This document shows positions 41,637 to 50,751 of a stretch of 64,000 nt of DNA, piece by piece; positions within the stretch are counted from its first letter, which is position 1; each line of letters opens with the position of its first letter. This DNA is from Nocardioidaceae bacterium. Lineage in GTDB: Bacteria > Actinomycetota > Actinomycetes > Propionibacteriales > Nocardioidaceae. Both the position numbers and the translations under genes were made by a program. The stretch is from assembly GCA_025980475.1 (NCBI GenBank), contig JAICXL010000002.1, positions 36,299 through 100,298 on the forward strand, in the 5' to 3' direction. The notes beneath the pieces were generated by a model that made no database searches, was not told the DNA's origin, and saw only the letters and a program-made list of their open reading frames with translations.

Positions 41637-41795
41637 GTGCTCGGGCCCGACCGGCCCATCTCCCGCCCCGCGGGCCATCACAGATGACCCGTTCGGGCCA
41701 TGTGCCCACGCCGCGTTGCGACATAAATTGATGCGGTACGCCCCTTTTGGTGCCGTTTCTCGGGGGCAGGCGCGAGCACGAGCGAGGAGGGGTCC

Positions 41796-42410
41796 ATGAG
41801 TGCTGAGCATCGGCTGCCCCTGGGCGCCTTCCTGCTCCTGTCCGGCCTGTGCCTGGTCGTCGCCGTCGCCGGCTTGGTGGGTCCGGCGACCCGCCTCCCC
41901 GGCGGTGGGGGACCCGCGCAGCTGCTGGCCAGCGGCGCACCTCGTCACGTCCTCGGTGCTGTCCTCGTCGGCCGCACGTCGGCCCCGGTGCCGGTCGACG
42001 CCGGCCAGTCGATCATGCCCGTCGACGTCGCCCTCCCGGCCTCGACCACCGCCGCCGACGCCGTCGAGCAGGCGACCACGTCCACCGTGCCTAGCCCCAC
42101 CACGCATCGGCACTCCCAGGTAGCGATCCGGCGCCGCCACGCGAACCACCACGCCGCGCACCACCAGCGGGCGCGCCAGGTCTCATCGGCGCACCACCGC
42201 GCCATCAGGCAGCCGGCACGCCCGCGGGTCCACGCACCAGCCCGGGGGGCGCTCCTCACCCACCACCGCCCCCGGCGCGTCGCCCCCTGGGCCCAGCACC
42301 GGGTCCACCACCGGGTCCACCACCCGGTTCCCCATCGGGCCCACCACGGGGTTCACCACCGGGCTCACCACCGGGCTCGCTACCGGGGCTGGAACCACCG
42401 GCACCGCTGA
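41796..42410 (+). CDS. Secreted/membrane-anchored protein with His/Arg-rich repeat tail
   Basis: N-terminal TM LPLGAFLLLSGLCLVVAVAGLVG; tail HHRVHHRVHHPVPHRAHHGVHHRAHHRARYRG. Confidence 0.55.
   Translation: MSAEHRLPLGAFLLLSGLCLVVAVAGLVGPATRLPGGGGPAQLLASGAPRHVLGAVLVGRTSAPVPVDAGQSIMPVDVALPASTTAADAVEQATTSTVPSPTTHRHSQVAIRRRHANHHAAHHQRARQVSSAHHRAIRQPARPRVHAPARGALLTHHRPRRVAPWAQHRVHHRVHHPVPHRAHHGVHHRAHHRARYRGWNHRHR
42298..42400 (+). repeat. 12-bp degenerate tandem repeat (CACCACCGGGTC-like) encoding HHRV/HHRA
   Basis: Direct reading of CACCGGGTCCAC/CACCGGGCTCAC copies. Confidence 0.85.
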
Positions 42411-42435
42411 GCCCGGCGGCTCCGCTCCCGGCTGG

Positions 42436-45054
42436 TCAGCCCTTCTGCGGCCGGGCGCCGAGCACGGCCTCGACGGCGACCGGGTCACCCTCCGCGCCGG
42501 CGACGAGTCGCAGCTCGCCGGTGATGCCCGCCACCGCCCGCAGGTCGGACTCGACCTCGCCGATGGCCTCGACCGCCCCCGGTGACCCGGTGACCGTGGC
42601 CGACTCGACGGGTGTCCGCTGGCTCACCTTGGCGCTCGACTTCGCGCCCCGCAGGCCGGCCAGCGCCGCCGCGACCGACCCGAGCAGGTCGGGCGAGGAC
42701 GCGGCGGCCGCACCGAGCTCGGTGGCCACCGGCCAGGACTGCCGGTGCACCGATCCGTCCTGCCACCAGGACCAGACCTCCTCGGTCACGTAGGGCAGGA
42801 ACGGAGCGAGCAGGCGCAGCTGCGTGTGCAGCGCGATCGCCAGGGTCGCCCGGGCCGACTCGGTGCCCGGCTCGCCGGCTTCGCCGTACGCTCGCTCCTT
42901 GACCAGCTCGACGTAGTCGTCGCAGAAGTTCCAGAAGAACCTCTCGGTGACCTCGAGCGCGCTGGTGTAGTCGTAGGCCTCGAACGCCTCGGTCGCCGCC
43001 GTCACGGTGTTGGCCAGGCCGCCGAGCAGGGCGCGGTCGACCGGCTCGTGGACCAGGGCCGGCTCGGTCAGGCGCGCCCCGACGCTGCCGAGCACGAACT
43101 TCGACACGTTGAGGACCTTGATCGCCAGCCGTCGGCCGACCTTCATCTGGGCCTCGTCGAAGGGCGAGTCGAGGCCAGGACGCGCCATCGCCGCTCGCCA
43201 GCGGACGGCGTCTGCGCCGTACTTCTCCAGGATGTCGGTGGGCACCACCACGTTGCCCTTCGACTTGGACATCTTCTTGCGGTCCGGGTCGAGGATGAAG
43301 CCCGAGATCATCGCGTGCGACCACGGAGCCGCGTGGTTCTCGTAGTGCGCGCGGACCACCCGGGAGAACAGCCACGTGCGGATGATGTCGTGGGCCTGGG
43401 TGCACAGGTCCATCGGGAAGACCAGCTGCCACAGGTCGTCGTCCTCCTCCCAGCCGCCGGCGATCTGCGGCGTCAGCGAGGAGGTGGCCCAGGTGTCCAT
43501 CACGTCGGGGTCACCGATGAACCCGTTCGGCTTGCCGCGCTGCTCCTCGGTGTAGCCGTGGGGAGCGTCCGTCGACGGGTCGACCGGCAGCTCGGCCTCC
43601 GCCGGCAGCAGCGGGTGGGCGTAGTCGGGCTCGCCGTCGCCGTCGAGCGGGTACCAGACCGGGAAGGCGATGCCGAAGAACCGCTGCCGGGAGATCAGCC
43701 AGTCGCCGTTGAGCCCCCCGACCCAGTTGTCGTAGCGGTGCTTCATGTGCGGTGGGGTCCAGTCGATCTCCGCGCCGCGCTCGAGCATCTCCGCGCGCAC
43801 GTCGGCGTCGCGGCCACCGTTGCGGAGGTACCACTGCCGGGTGGCCACGATCTCGAGGGGCTTGTCGCCCTTCTCGTAGAAGTTGGCCATCCGCTTGGTC
43901 GGCGACGGGTCTCCGTCCAGGTCACCGGACTCGCGCAACCGGGCCACCATGGCCTCCCGGGCGCTGAAGGCGGTCTTGCCCTTGAGGTCCTCGTACGACG
44001 ACGCCGCCGGCTCGTGGGCCAGCCACGGGGGCGTCTCGCGCGACATCCGGCCGTCGCGCCCGATCAGGGTGCGCACCGGCAGCTGCAGCTCGCGCCACCA
44101 CTGCACGTCGGTGAGGTCGCCGAAGGTGCAGCACATCGCGATGCCGGCACCCTTGTCGGGCTCGGCCGCCGGGTGCGCCAGCACCGGGATCTCCACGCCG
44201 AACACGGGAGAGGTGACGGTGCTGCCGAACAGCGGCTGGTAGCGCTCGTCGTCGGGATGTGCGATCAGGGCCACCACGCTGGGGATCAGCTCGGGACGCG
44301 TCGTCTCGATGAACACCGGGCCGTCCGCCCCGTGGAAGGCCACCCGGTGGTAGTGGCCGGCGTACTCCCTGGCCTCCAGTTCCGCCTGCGCGACCGCCGT
44401 CTGGAAGGTGACGTCCCAGAGCGTGGGCGCCTCCGTGAGGTAGGCCTCGCCGCGCGCGTAGTTGCGCAGGAACGCCCGCTGGCTGACCGTCTGCGCCTTG
44501 GTCCCGATCGTGGTGTAGTGCTGCCGCCAGTCCACGGAGAGGCCGAGCGTGCGCCACAGCGACTCGAAGACCTCCTCGTCCTGGACCACGAGGCGCTCGC
44601 AGAGCTCGATGAAGTTCGGCCGGCTGATCGGCACCTGCTTCTTGGCGTCGGGCTTCTCCGGTGGCGCGAAGTCGGGGTCGTAGGGCAGCGACGGGTCGCA
44701 GCGGACGCCGAAGTAGTTCTGCACGCGACGCTCGGTCGGCAGCCCGTTGTCGTCCCACCCCATCGGGTAGAACACCGACTTGCCGCGCATTCGCTGGAAG
44801 CGCGCGACCAGGTCGGGGTGCGTGTAGGAGAAGACGTGCCCGACGTGCAGGCTGCCGCTGACCGTCGGGGGCGGGGTGTCGATCGCGTAGACGTTCTCGC
44901 GAGGCTGGGTGCGGTCGAAGGCGTAGGTGCCGTCGACCCTCCAGCGCTCGGCCCACTTGGCCTCGAGCCCCTCCAGCGCGGGCTTGTCCGGTACGACGAC
45001 GGCACGCCGGTCGGTGCTCGTCGTCTCCCGGGCCTGCTGCTGGATGTCGGTCAT
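42436..45054 (-). CDS. valS: Valyl-tRNA synthetase
   Basis: PTVSGSLHVGHVFSYTHPDLVARFQRMRG, KMSKSKGN. Confidence 0.95.
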   Translation of the reverse strand: MTDIQQQARETTSTDRRAVVVPDKPALEGLEAKWAERWRVDGTYAFDRTQPRENVYAIDTPPPTVSGSLHVGHVFSYTHPDLVARFQRMRGKSVFYPMGWDDNGLPTERRVQNYFGVRCDPSLPYDPDFAPPEKPDAKKQVPISRPNFIELCERLVVQDEEVFESLWRTLGLSVDWRQHYTTIGTKAQTVSQRAFLRNYARGEAYLTEAPTLWDVTFQTAVAQAELEAREYAGHYHRVAFHGADGPVFIETTRPELIPSVVALIAHPDDERYQPLFGSTVTSPVFGVEIPVLAHPAAEPDKGAGIAMCCTFGDLTDVQWWRELQLPVRTLIGRDGRMSRETPPWLAHEPAASSYEDLKGKTAFSAREAMVARLRESGDLDGDPSPTKRMANFYEKGDKPLEIVATRQWYLRNGGRDADVRAEMLERGAEIDWTPPHMKHRYDNWVGGLNGDWLISRQRFFGIAFPVWYPLDGDGEPDYAHPLLPAEAELPVDPSTDAPHGYTEEQRGKPNGFIGDPDVMDTWATSSLTPQIAGGWEEDDDLWQLVFPMDLCTQAHDIIRTWLFSRVVRAHYENHAAPWSHAMISGFILDPDRKKMSKSKGNVVVPTDILEKYGADAVRWRAAMARPGLDSPFDEAQMKVGRRLAIKVLNVSKFVLGSVGARLTEPALVHEPVDRALLGGLANTVTAATEAFEAYDYTSALEVTERFFWNFCDDYVELVKERAYGEAGEPGTESARATLAIALHTQLRLLAPFLPYVTEEVWSWWQDGSVHRQSWPVATELGAAAASSPDLLGSVAAALAGLRGAKSSAKVSQRTPVESATVTGSPGAVEAIGEVESDLRAVAGITGELRLVAGAEGDPVAVEAVLGARPQKG

Positions 45055-45132
45055 GTGCGAAATGCTACGGGGACCCGCTGCAGCCGGGAAAACCAGTTCC
45101 GGCGCCCCACCAGGGGTCACTAGCCTGCGTGG

Positions 45133-46023
45133 GTGAGCTGCACCCTCCATTTCGTCGACGACCCGGCCGCCTTCCTCGACGCCGTCCGGGACCACCTCGC
45201 AGCCGACCCGGTGCAGGGCACCGTGGTCACCACCTGGGCCGAGCGCTCGGTCCGCGAGGCGAAGGACGGGGTGGACCAGCCCGGGGAGTTCCCCCGCTGG
45301 TGGCTCGTGGTCCGCGACGACGCCGGCGAGGTGGTCGGCACGGGGATGCGCACCGCTCCCTTCGAGCCCCACCCGCCCTACCTGCTCGCGATGCCCGAGG
45401 AGGCTGCCGTCGCCGTGGCCGGGGCCCTGCACGAGCGCGGCGAGGAGCTCGGCGGGGTCAACGGCGCGCTACCCGCCGTCAGAGTGGTCGCCGAGGAGTA
45501 CGCACGGCTGGCGGGGCGGACTGTTCGCGTCGCGGAGGAGACCCGACTCTTCGAGCTGGGCAACCTCGTCGAGCCCGAGCTGCCCGATGGCCAGCTGCGG
45601 ATGGCCACTGCCGACGACCTCGACCTGGCCCTGGCCTGGTACCGGTCCTTCGGACGCGAGGCCGCCGAGCAGGCGGGCCACGAGGACGAGCACGCGGTGT
45701 TCGAGGACGAGACCGGCATGCTTCGCCGGATAGAGGAGGGCCGAGTCTGGTTCTGGGTCGACCAGCGCGGCGAGAGGGTGCACCTGACCGGCCACAACCT
45801 GCCCAGCTTCGGTGTCGCCAGGATCGGCCCGGTGTTCACCCCGAGGGAGCACCGCGGCTGCGGCTACGCCAGCGCCGCGGTCGCCGAGATCTCCCGGATG
45901 CTGAGCGACGCAGGCTCGCGGGTCACGCTCTTCACCGACCAGGCGAACCCGACGTCGAACGCGATCTACCAGCGGCTCGGCTTCCGTGCCGTCGCCGACC
46001 AGGCCAACCTCGTCATCGAGTGA
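45133..46023 (+). CDS. GNAT family N-acetyltransferase
   Basis: GPVFTPREHRGCGYASAAVAEISRMLSDAG...TSNAIYQRLGFRAV. Confidence 0.88.
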   Translation: MSCTLHFVDDPAAFLDAVRDHLAADPVQGTVVTTWAERSVREAKDGVDQPGEFPRWWLVVRDDAGEVVGTGMRTAPFEPHPPYLLAMPEEAAVAVAGALHERGEELGGVNGALPAVRVVAEEYARLAGRTVRVAEETRLFELGNLVEPELPDGQLRMATADDLDLALAWYRSFGREAAEQAGHEDEHAVFEDETGMLRRIEEGRVWFWVDQRGERVHLTGHNLPSFGVARIGPVFTPREHRGCGYASAAVAEISRMLSDAGSRVTLFTDQANPTSNAIYQRLGFRAVADQANLVIE

Positions 46024-46047
46024 GCGCCGCCTAGACTCGCAGTCGCG

Positions 46048-47433
46048 ATGTCGAACGAATCCCCCGAAGCCCGCCCCGCCGAGACCTACGCCGAGGTCGA
46101 GGACGCGCTGCTGTCCCGCTGGCCGGAGAGCCGGCTGGACCCCACGCTGGACCGCATCGAGGACTTCACCGACCTGCTCGGCCGGCCGCAGGACGCCTAT
46201 CCCGCCATTCACCTGACCGGCACGAACGGCAAGACGTCCACTGCGCGGATGGTCGAGGCGCTGCTGCTCGCGCTCGGCCTGCGCACCGGTCGCTTCACCA
46301 GCCCGCACCTGGAGTCGATGACCGAGCGGATCAGCGTGGACGGCGAGCCCCTCAGCGAGGACGCCTTCGTCAGGGCGTTCAACGACGTCGCTCGCTACAC
46401 GCACCTGGTCGACGCCGAGCACGAGCACCCGCTGTCGTTCTTCGAGACGATCGTGGGGATGGCCTACGCCGCGTTCGCCGATGCGCCTGTCGACGTCGCC
46501 GTCGTCGAGGTCGGGATGGGCGGCACCTGGGACGCGACGAACGTGATCGACGCGAAGGTCGCGGTGCTCACCCCGATAGCGGTGGACCATGCGAAGTACC
46601 TCGGCGACACCCCGGGTGCGATCGCCCGCGAGAAGGTCGGCATCGTCAAGCCCGGTGCGACCGTGGTGACCGCCGCGCAGCTCGCCGACGTCGCGGAGGT
46701 GCTCGTCGAGCGGGCGGCGGAGGTGGGCGCCACGATCGCCCGCGAAGGGCTCGAGTTCGGGGTGCGCACCCGACTGCCGGCCGTCGGCGGCCAGATGCTC
46801 TCCCTCCAGGGCCTGCGGGGACAGTACGACGAGGTCTTCCTTCCGCTGTTCGGCCCCCACCAGGCCCAGAACGCTGCGCTCGCCCTTGCCGCCGTCGAGG
46901 CATTCATCGGGGGAGGGCAACCCCTCGCGGAGGACGTGGTCAAGGAGGCCTTCGGCCAGGTCACCTCGCCCGGGCGGCTCGAGGTGGTCCGCCGCTCCCC
47001 GACGATCGTGCTGGACGCGGCGCACAACCCGCACGGGGCGGCTGCGACCGCGGAGGCGCTGCAGGACTCGTTCACCTTCTCCCCGCTGATCGGGGTCGTC
47101 GGGGTGATGGCCGACAAAGACCATGAAGGCGTGCTCGCGGCCTTCGAGCCGGTCCTTGCCCACGTCGTCTGCACCCAGAGCTCGTCGCCCCGGGCGATGC
47201 CGGCCGAGGAGCTGGCCGAGGTGGCCCGCGGCATCTTCGGGATCGACCGGGTCAGCTCGACACCGTCACTGGCCGATGCCGTCGACCAGGGCGCCGCTCT
47301 CGCGGAGGCCGGTGGTGTCTTCGGCGAGGGCATCGGCTCCGGGGGCGTGCTGGTCACCGGCTCGGTGGTGACGGTCGGGGAAGCGCGGACCATGCTCACC
47401 CGCCGACGGCCCGGCGCCGGAACGGCACCTTGA
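46048..47433 (+). CDS. folC: Folylpolyglutamate synthase / dihydrofolate synthase
   Basis: IHLTGTNGKTSTARMVEALL, GRFTSPHLESMTERI, LDAAHNPHGA. Confidence 0.95.
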   Translation: MSNESPEARPAETYAEVEDALLSRWPESRLDPTLDRIEDFTDLLGRPQDAYPAIHLTGTNGKTSTARMVEALLLALGLRTGRFTSPHLESMTERISVDGEPLSEDAFVRAFNDVARYTHLVDAEHEHPLSFFETIVGMAYAAFADAPVDVAVVEVGMGGTWDATNVIDAKVAVLTPIAVDHAKYLGDTPGAIAREKVGIVKPGATVVTAAQLADVAEVLVERAAEVGATIAREGLEFGVRTRLPAVGGQMLSLQGLRGQYDEVFLPLFGPHQAQNAALALAAVEAFIGGGQPLAEDVVKEAFGQVTSPGRLEVVRRSPTIVLDAAHNPHGAAATAEALQDSFTFSPLIGVVGVMADKDHEGVLAAFEPVLAHVVCTQSSSPRAMPAEELAEVARGIFGIDRVSSTPSLADAVDQGAALAEAGGVFGEGIGSGGVLVTGSVVTVGEARTMLTRRRPGAGTAP

Positions 47434-47789
47434 TGCAGCGACGGCTCTGCGCGACGATCCTGCTCCTGGAGATGATCGTCCTCGGCCTGACCACCCCGGT
47501 GCTGGTCTCGGTCAACCACGTGGGCACGGGCCCGGCGCTGGGCATCGGCCTGGGGTTGGCCGGCGCGTGCCTGGTCGTGTCCGGGCTGCTGCGCTTCCGC
47601 TGGGCCTACGTGCTCGGTTGGGCGATCCAGGTCGCGGCGCTGGCGCTGGGCATCGAGGTCGGGGTGATGGTCCTTCTCGGGATCGTCTTCCTCGCGCTGT
47701 GGGCGACCGCCTACCTGCTCGGCGCCAGGATCGAGCGGGAGCGGGCCGCCTGGGAGGCCGCCGCCGCCCAGCAGGAGGAGCGTCGGTAG
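47433..47789 (+). CDS. DUF4233 domain-containing membrane protein
   Basis: Four TM-like segments directly downstream of folC, start overlapping the folC stop. Confidence 0.8.
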   Translation: MQRRLCATILLLEMIVLGLTTPVLVSVNHVGTGPALGIGLGLAGACLVVSGLLRFRWAYVLGWAIQVAALALGIEVGVMVLLGIVFLALWATAYLLGARIERERAAWEAAAAQQEERR

Positions 47790-47799
47790 GCTGCCGCGC

Positions 47800-48231
47800 A
47801 TGTCGCAGCCGACGCAGACCCCCTCCGAGCGCACGCTCGTCCTGCTCAAGCCCGACGCCGTCCGGCGCGGCCTGGTGGGGGAGATCCTGTCGCGCTACGA
47901 GGCCAAGGGGCTCTCGATCGTCGCGCTGGAGCAGCGCACCATCGACGCGGACCTGGCCGACCGCCACTACTCCGAGCACGTCGAGCGCGACTTCTACCCC
48001 CCGCTGCGCGCCTTCGTGACCAGCGGTCCCCTGGTCGCGGCCGTGCTCGAAGGTGACCAGGCGGTCGAGGTGGTCCGGTCGGTCAACGGCGCCACCGACG
48101 GTCGCCAGGCGGCGCCGGGCACGATCCGGGGGGACCTCTCGATGTCCAACCGGGAGAACCTCGTGCACGGCTCGGACTCCTTCGAGTCCGCCACCCGCGA
48201 GATCGGGCTCTGGTTCCCCGACCTGCGCTGA
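47800..48231 (+). CDS. ndk: Nucleoside diphosphate kinase
   Basis: TLVLLKPDAVRRGLVGEILSRYEAKG, RGDLS, NLVHGSDSFESATREI. Confidence 0.95.
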   Translation: MSQPTQTPSERTLVLLKPDAVRRGLVGEILSRYEAKGLSIVALEQRTIDADLADRHYSEHVERDFYPPLRAFVTSGPLVAAVLEGDQAVEVVRSVNGATDGRQAAPGTIRGDLSMSNRENLVHGSDSFESATREIGLWFPDLR

Positions 48232-48317
48232 TCCTGCCGCGTGTCGTCCCGGGGACGGCCGGCTCCCACGCCTAGCCTGTGCGTGACACGTGTGACACGA
48301 GTGACGAACGGGCAGCC

Positions 48318-49349
48318 ATGGCGAACAACCTGATCGGCCGCGACATGGCCGTGGACCTGGGCACCGCGAACACCCTCGTCTACGTCCGCGGCAAGGGCGT
48401 GCTCCTCGACGAACCCTCGGTCGTGGCGATGAACGCGCAGACCCGTGAGGTCCTCGCGGTCGGCCACGAGGCCAAGCGGATGATCGGTCGCACCCCCGAC
48501 GGCATCACCGCCATCAGGCCGCTCAAGGATGGCGTCATCGCCGACTTCGACGCCACCGAGCAGATGCTGCGTTACTTCATCCAGCAGGTGCACCGCCGGC
48601 GCTACTTCGCCAAGCCGCGGCTGGTGATCTGCGTCCCGAGCGGGATCACCGCCGTCGAGCAGCGCGCGGTCAAGGAAGCCGGCTTCTCGGCCGGCAGCCG
48701 GCGGGTCTACATCGTCGAGGAGCCGATGGCTGCGGCGATCGGTGCCGGGCTACCGGTGCACGAGGCCACCGGCAACATGGTCGTCGACATCGGCGGCGGC
48801 ACCACGGAGGTCGCCGTGATCTCGCTCGGCGGCATCGTCACCACCCTGTCGGTGCGCACCGCGGGCGACGAGCTCGACCAGGCCATCATCGCCTGGATGA
48901 AGAAGGAGTACTCCCTGATGCTGGGGGAGCGCACCGCCGAGGAGATCAAGATGACCCTCGGCTCCGCCTTCCCGATGCCCAAGGAGCCCGAGGCGGAGAT
49001 CCGCGGCCGTGACATGGTCTCCGGGCTCCCGCGCACGGTCACCGTCTCCAGTGCGGAGATCCGCCAGGCGCTCGAGGAGCCGTTGCACGCCATCGTCGAC
49101 GCGGTGCGCACCACCCTGGACCAGACCCCGCCCGAGCTGGCCGGCGACATCATGGACCGCGGCATCGTGCTCACCGGTGGCGGAGCCCTGCTGCGCGGGC
49201 TCGACGAACGCCTCCGGCACGAGACCGGCATGCCCGTCCACGTCAGCAACGACCCGCTCAGCGCGGTCGCGATGGGCGCCGGCAAGTGCGTGGAGGAGTT
49301 CGAGGCACTGCAACAGGTGCTGGTCTCGGAGACCCGGCGCGCGGGGTGA
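48318..49349 (+). CDS. mreB: Rod shape-determining protein MreB
   Basis: AVDLGTANTLVYVRGKGVLLDEPSVVA, VVDIGGGTTEVAVISLGGIV. Confidence 0.95.
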   Translation: MANNLIGRDMAVDLGTANTLVYVRGKGVLLDEPSVVAMNAQTREVLAVGHEAKRMIGRTPDGITAIRPLKDGVIADFDATEQMLRYFIQQVHRRRYFAKPRLVICVPSGITAVEQRAVKEAGFSAGSRRVYIVEEPMAAAIGAGLPVHEATGNMVVDIGGGTTEVAVISLGGIVTTLSVRTAGDELDQAIIAWMKKEYSLMLGERTAEEIKMTLGSAFPMPKEPEAEIRGRDMVSGLPRTVTVSSAEIRQALEEPLHAIVDAVRTTLDQTPPELAGDIMDRGIVLTGGGALLRGLDERLRHETGMPVHVSNDPLSAVAMGAGKCVEEFEALQQVLVSETRRAG

Positions 49350-49351
49350 CG

Positions 49352-50239
49352 ATGGCTCCCAGGGACCCCGGCAAGCGCCCCTCTCGGTCGGTCATGGTGC
49401 TGCTCCTGCTGGCCTGCCTGACCGTGCTGACGCTCGACGCCCGCGGCGGCACGTCCTCCCCGGTCGAGCCGTTCCGCACAGCCGTGGGCAACGTGGTCGG
49501 CCCCGTCGAGAGCGGCACCGCGGTGGCCGTGCGGCCCTTCCGGGAGCTGGCCGGCTACTTCGGCAGCAACGACAAGCTGCGCCAGCAGGTGGCCACGCTC
49601 AGTGCCGAGAACTCCCGGCTGCGCAGTCAGGTCGAGACCCGGCCGCTCGACCGCAACCGGCTCGCCGAGCTCGACGGCCTGACCCGCACTGCGCGGCAGA
49701 CCGGCTACGCGCTCGTCGCGGCCCGGGTCGTGGCGATGGGTCCGAGCCAGTCCTTCTCCCGCACCGTCACGATCGACGCGGGCAGCTCATCGGGGATCCG
49801 CCCGGACATGACCGTGCTCAACAACGACGGCCTGGTCGGCCGGGTCGTCCGGACCACCACCACCACGGCCACGGTCCTGCTCATCGTCGACCAGGACTCC
49901 GTCGTGGGCGGCCGCCTCGGCTCCAACATGCAGCTCGGCTTCCTGCGCGGGCAGGGGAGCACCGGCAGGGCCGACCAGCTCGACCTGGACCTGATGGACA
50001 GCTCGACCACGCCCGCCCGCGGCGATGTCGTGGTGACCTGGGGGTCTGCGAACGGCGCGCCCTACGTGGCCGGCATCCCGATCGGCAAGGTGGTCTCGGT
50101 CTGGTCGACCCCCCGCGAGACGGCCAAGCACGCCGTGATCGCCCCGTTCGTCGACTTCTCCTCGCTCGACGTGGTCGGCGTGGTGGTTCCCCGCGGGACC
50201 CACGGTGACCGCCAGCTGATTGCTGCCGGAGGTCGCTGA
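49352..50239 (+). CDS. mreC: Rod shape-determining protein MreC
   Basis: N-terminal TM plus coiled-coil, MreC beta domains; position between mreB and mreD. Confidence 0.93.
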   Translation: MAPRDPGKRPSRSVMVLLLLACLTVLTLDARGGTSSPVEPFRTAVGNVVGPVESGTAVAVRPFRELAGYFGSNDKLRQQVATLSAENSRLRSQVETRPLDRNRLAELDGLTRTARQTGYALVAARVVAMGPSQSFSRTVTIDAGSSSGIRPDMTVLNNDGLVGRVVRTTTTTATVLLIVDQDSVVGGRLGSNMQLGFLRGQGSTGRADQLDLDLMDSSTTPARGDVVVTWGSANGAPYVAGIPIGKVVSVWSTPRETAKHAVIAPFVDFSSLDVVGVVVPRGTHGDRQLIAAGGR

Positions 50240-50751
50240 TGGCACTGCTACGCGGGCTCGCGGCCCTCGGCATCCTGCTCCTTGCCGTGGTGCTGCAGGT
50301 GGCTGTCTTCGGCTACGTCTCCGTAGACGGCGTCGTCCCTGATCTCGCCCTGCTCGTGGTGGTGGCCGCGGCGCTCACCCGCGGGCCGCAGTTCGCCGCG
50401 GTGCTGGGCTTCGCGGGCGGTCTGCTGCTCGACGTCGCCCCACCGGCCGACCACGTCGCAGGCCGCTGGGCGCTGGCCTTCGTGGTGGTTGGCTATCTCG
50501 CCGGCCGGGTGCGGCAGGACGCCCGTAACTCCACGTTGGCCGCCCTCGCCACGGTGGCCGCCTGCGCGTTCGTGGGCACGTCGGTCTACGCCCTCACCGG
50601 CCTCGTCCTCGACGACGGCGCGATGGCTGCCGGGGAAATGCTGCGGGTGGTCGGGATCAGCGTCGTCTGGGACGTCCTGGTGACCCCGCTCGTGCTGCCC
50701 GTGCTGCTGCTGGCGTTCCGACGACTGCGACCCCCGCAGCTGGTGTACTGA
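50239..50751 (+). CDS. mreD: Rod shape-determining protein MreD
   Basis: Five to six TMs; ATGA overlap with mreC; operon position. Confidence 0.9.
   Translation: MALLRGLAALGILLLAVVLQVAVFGYVSVDGVVPDLALLVVVAAALTRGPQFAAVLGFAGGLLLDVAPPADHVAGRWALAFVVVGYLAGRVRQDARNSTLAALATVAACAFVGTSVYALTGLVLDDGAMAAGEMLRVVGISVVWDVLVTPLVLPVLLLAFRRLRPPQLVY

Noticed and set aside
42745-45123. 792-aa + strand ORF
   Set aside because: Antisense shadow of valS.
45055-45132. Possible T-box leader of valS
   Set aside because: Only 78 bp between divergent starts; no T-box sequence or specifier stem visible.
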